NCBI GenBank assembly: GCA_003819975.1
Contig: RPPU01000166.1
Span: 1-8,372, forward strand
DNA from: Desulfobacteraceae bacterium
GTDB taxonomy: Bacteria; Desulfobacterota; DSM-4660; Desulfatiglandales; HGW-15
DNA: 8,372 nt
Direction: 5' to 3'
The notes beneath the pieces were generated by a model. The model ran no database searches, was not told the DNA's origin, and saw nothing but the letters and a program-made list of their open reading frames with translations. Shown piece after piece: positions 6,457 through 8,372 of this stretch. How positions within the stretch are numbered: the first letter of the stretch is position 1; every line of letters begins with the position of its first letter. Made by a program: the position numbers and the translations under genes.

Positions 6457-8372
6457 TTGCAACCCTTAGACCTGATAGCCGCTTATCGCTTGTATCAAAA
6501 GATGTTGCGCTTTCCTCAACTCATTGAGGAAATGCGCAACATCTTCATTAATGCTTTAAAAGAACGCGGCATCACCGACCTCCCGCGCATCCGCGCGGAA
6601 GCCGAAACTTGGCTGACTGCAAACAAACCTGGCTCTGAACAAGACCTGCTCAAAGAATACACCGGCGCCTTAAGCGATCTTTACTTTGCCAAACACTTCA
6701 ATGAAAACGAAATCGAAGAATACATCAACCTGGCCCGCAAAAAGGATCGCTTTCGAAATCTATATAAAGTCGTCAATACCGAAGGGGCCACTTCTTTAAA
6801 AATCAAAAAAGCCCTCAAAGAGCTTTGCGCCATACCCCAGGGCGATCTGTTGATCGCGCCCACCGAAGCCGAAGGCGTACGGGTCGCGCTGATCAACTTC
6901 TTTGTATCCAACCAATTGCCATTTATCAGTATTGCCAAAAATTTTATCACGATGCGCGATGCCGATGAGATGTTGGACCATACCTTTTGGAACCGCCGGC
7001 GTCCCGGTAAAATCGGCGGTAAAGCGGCCGGCGTACTCTTGGCCAATAAAATTCTTTTACCCCGTCTGGCTAAGCGCGATCCGGAACTGGAAGAATATAT
7101 CCGGGTGCCGGAATCCTACTTCTTCAATTCCGGGATTTTCTCCGATTTTCTCGATTACAACAACATGCACCGCTTTCATACCCAAAAATACAAAAGCCGA
7201 GACGAAATCGAGGAAGAATATAAAACCATTGCCAAACAATTCGAGCATGCCGCTTTTCCCCCTGATGTAATCGAAGATATGCGCGTTTTTCTCAAGCAGG
7301 TCGGCGAATATCCGCTGATTTTACGTTCTTCCAGTTTGCTCGAAGACAATTTCGGCTATGCTTTTTCCGGTAAATATGATTCGATTTTTCTGGGCAATCA
7401 GGGTGATCTGGAAACCCGGCTGAAACAATTCATCTGGGGCCTGAAACGGGTGTGCATGAGCACGTACGGACCTAGCCCGATTTTATACCGCCGCGCGCAT
7501 AATCTTTTGGACTTTGACGAACGCATGAGCGTCCTGGTGCAAAAGGTCGTGGGCCGGCAATACGGGAATTATTTTTTCCCCTTTGCCGCCGGGGTCGCTT
7601 TTTCCTATTGCTCCTACAGTTGGACGCCGCGCATCCGCAAAGAAGACGGGGTTGTGCGCCTGGTGCTCGGCATGGGCACCCGTGCCGTCGACCGGGTCGG
7701 GAATGACTACCCCCGCATGATCCCCCTGAGCCATCCGGACTTGCGCACCGAGATCAGCGCCGACCAGATCCAAAAATATTCGCAAAAAGCCATCGACGTA
7801 CTCAATCTCACGAGTGGACACCTCGAAACTTTCTCCTATATGCAGCTCTTAAAAGAGATTCAACAACCCGATTTATTTTATGCCCTATCTTTGCGCGAAG
7901 GCGATCATCTGGCTCCGCCGTTGTTCAAAGCAACCGATTTCGATATGGATAAAACCGTCATCACTTTTGACAATTTCATCAATAAATCAATTTTCATCCC
8001 TTTAATCAAAAAAGTTTTGACTAAATTACAGGAAGCTTATGGCCGGCCCGTGGATGTCGAATTTGCCTGGGACGGCAACAAGCTTTATATTTTGCAATGC
8101 CGCTCTCTTTCCATTATCCAAGACCAGGGCCAGGTTAAATTACCGGAAAAGATACCTCCGGACCAAACCCTCTTTACCACTCATCTGGTCGTGGCCAACA
8201 ATGTGATCCGTAATTTAGAATACATTGTCTATGTCGACCCCAAAGCCTATGCCGGACTTTCGAGTTATGAAGAGAAATATAATGTGGGGCGGGTCGTCAG
8301 CCGCTTGAATCGCAAACTGGAAGGCAAACTTTTTGCTTTGATGGGACCGGGTCGCTGGGGCAGCCGCGGCGA
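6457..8372 (+). CDS. PEP/pyruvate-binding (PPDK N-terminal, ATP-grasp) protein, 5' part only
   Basis: This frame is open for 638 codons to the right window edge. Residues 1-185 are a mainly helical extra region beginning LDLIAAYRLYQKMLRF. From about 186 the PEP synthase/pyruvate phosphate dikinase ATP-grasp domain follows: IGGKAAG (186-192), LRSSSLLEDNFGYAFSGKYD (289-308), VLVQKVVG near 365, GMGTRAVDRVG near 410, VDVEFAW (532-538) and YILQCRSLS (544-552). GPGRWGSRG (630-638) ends the visible part. True PEP synthases begin with this domain within the first 25 residues or so, so this is a distinct larger family, often annotated only as PEP/pyruvate-binding. No phosphohistidine (TSH-type) motif is visible, so catalysis is open. 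I chose the TTG at 6457, 11 bases after the gdhA stop, because the helix it opens reads naturally. ATG 6502 is the alternative; neither has a good ribosome binding site. It is likely cotranscribed with gdhA. Confidence 0.82.
   Translation, partial: MQPLDLIAAYRLYQKMLRFPQLIEEMRNIFINALKERGITDLPRIRAEAETWLTANKPGSEQDLLKEYTGALSDLYFAKHFNENEIEEYINLARKKDRFRNLYKVVNTEGATSLKIKKALKELCAIPQGDLLIAPTEAEGVRVALINFFVSNQLPFISIAKNFITMRDADEMLDHTFWNRRRPGKIGGKAAGVLLANKILLPRLAKRDPELEEYIRVPESYFFNSGIFSDFLDYNNMHRFHTQKYKSRDEIEEEYKTIAKQFEHAAFPPDVIEDMRVFLKQVGEYPLILRSSSLLEDNFGYAFSGKYDSIFLGNQGDLETRLKQFIWGLKRVCMSTYGPSPILYRRAHNLLDFDERMSVLVQKVVGRQYGNYFFPFAAGVAFSYCSYSWTPRIRKEDGVVRLVLGMGTRAVDRVGNDYPRMIPLSHPDLRTEISADQIQKYSQKAIDVLNLTSGHLETFSYMQLLKEIQQPDLFYALSLREGDHLAPPLFKATDFDMDKTVITFDNFINKSIFIPLIKKVLTKLQEAYGRPVDVEFAWDGNKLYILQCRSLSIIQDQGQVKLPEKIPPDQTLFTTHLVVANNVIRNLEYIVYVDPKAYAGLSSYEEKYNVGRVVSRLNRKLEGKLFALMGPGRWGSRG
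6499..6545 (+). repeat. 21-base-pair hairpin inside the start of the PEP/pyruvate-binding gene
   Basis: Arms 6499-6519 and 6524-6545 are complementary over 21 base pairs. There is a single unpaired T at 6533 and a four-base loop CTCA (6520-6523). The arms begin AAGATGTTGCGC and end GCGCAACATCTT. In RNA this would be a very stable stem. It lies in codons 15-30 of the downstream gene, about 55-100 bases after the dehydrogenase stop. No T run follows on the plus strand, so it is not a standard terminator there. On the minus strand the stem is followed by TTTT. The alternative ATG at 6502 sits inside the left arm. Confidence 0.9.

Noticed and set aside
6499..6560. Rho-independent terminator of gdhA at the long hairpin
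   Set aside because: The plus strand after the stem reads CATTAATGC with no T run, and the coding frame of the next gene passes through it unbroken.

Overview
The window looks like chromosome of a Gram-negative-type anaerobic bacterium of moderate GC content. Three things suggest this: a RACo-like corrinoid-protein activator (typical of organisms with corrinoid methyltransferases or the Wood-Ljungdahl pathway), the MEP isoprenoid pathway (IspH), and an unusual PEP/pyruvate-binding protein beside a glutamate dehydrogenase. Desulfobacterota or a candidate phylum such as Omnitrophota would fit. This placement is an impression from protein style, not a demonstrated assignment. No phage, IS, CRISPR, tRNA or rRNA features were recognised.

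Layout. (1) 1-693, plus strand: C-terminal 230 residues of an ASKHA-fold corrinoid activation protein whose start lies outside the window. (2) 707-1120, minus strand, converging on it: a stand-alone receiver domain in which Asn replaces the phosphoacceptor Asp. (3) 1121-1523: a divergent intergenic region with a promoter whose predicted start point falls on the dus start codon, so that mRNA may be leaderless. (4) 1524-5108, plus strand: a tight three-gene unit made of a tRNA-dihydrouridine synthase, a single-chain fusion of IspH (HMBPP reductase) with a UbiA-type membrane prenyltransferase, and a GT2 glycosyltransferase joined to the fusion gene by an ATGA overlap. (5) 5109-5194: a short AT-rich gap with a near-perfect housekeeping promoter and a strong ribosome binding site. 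(6) 5195-6445: a Glu/Leu/Phe/Val-type dehydrogenase, probably glutamate dehydrogenase. (7) 6457 to the window end: a large PEP/pyruvate-binding (PPDK N-terminal/ATP-grasp) protein with a long extra N-terminal region, still open at the edge.

Working together. The dus unit combines tRNA modification, the last step of isoprenoid precursor synthesis, a prenyl transfer step and a sugar transfer step. The last three could serve quinone or polyprenyl-linked glycan synthesis, but this is inference from co-location. The dehydrogenase and the PEP/pyruvate-binding gene lie 11 bases apart and probably share the promoter at 5127-5154, which would link amino-acid nitrogen/2-oxoglutarate metabolism to C3 metabolism. 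The most striking non-protein signal is a 21-base-pair, nearly perfect hairpin at 6499-6545, inside the first codons of the PEP/pyruvate-binding gene. The most striking protein is the IspH-UbiA fusion.
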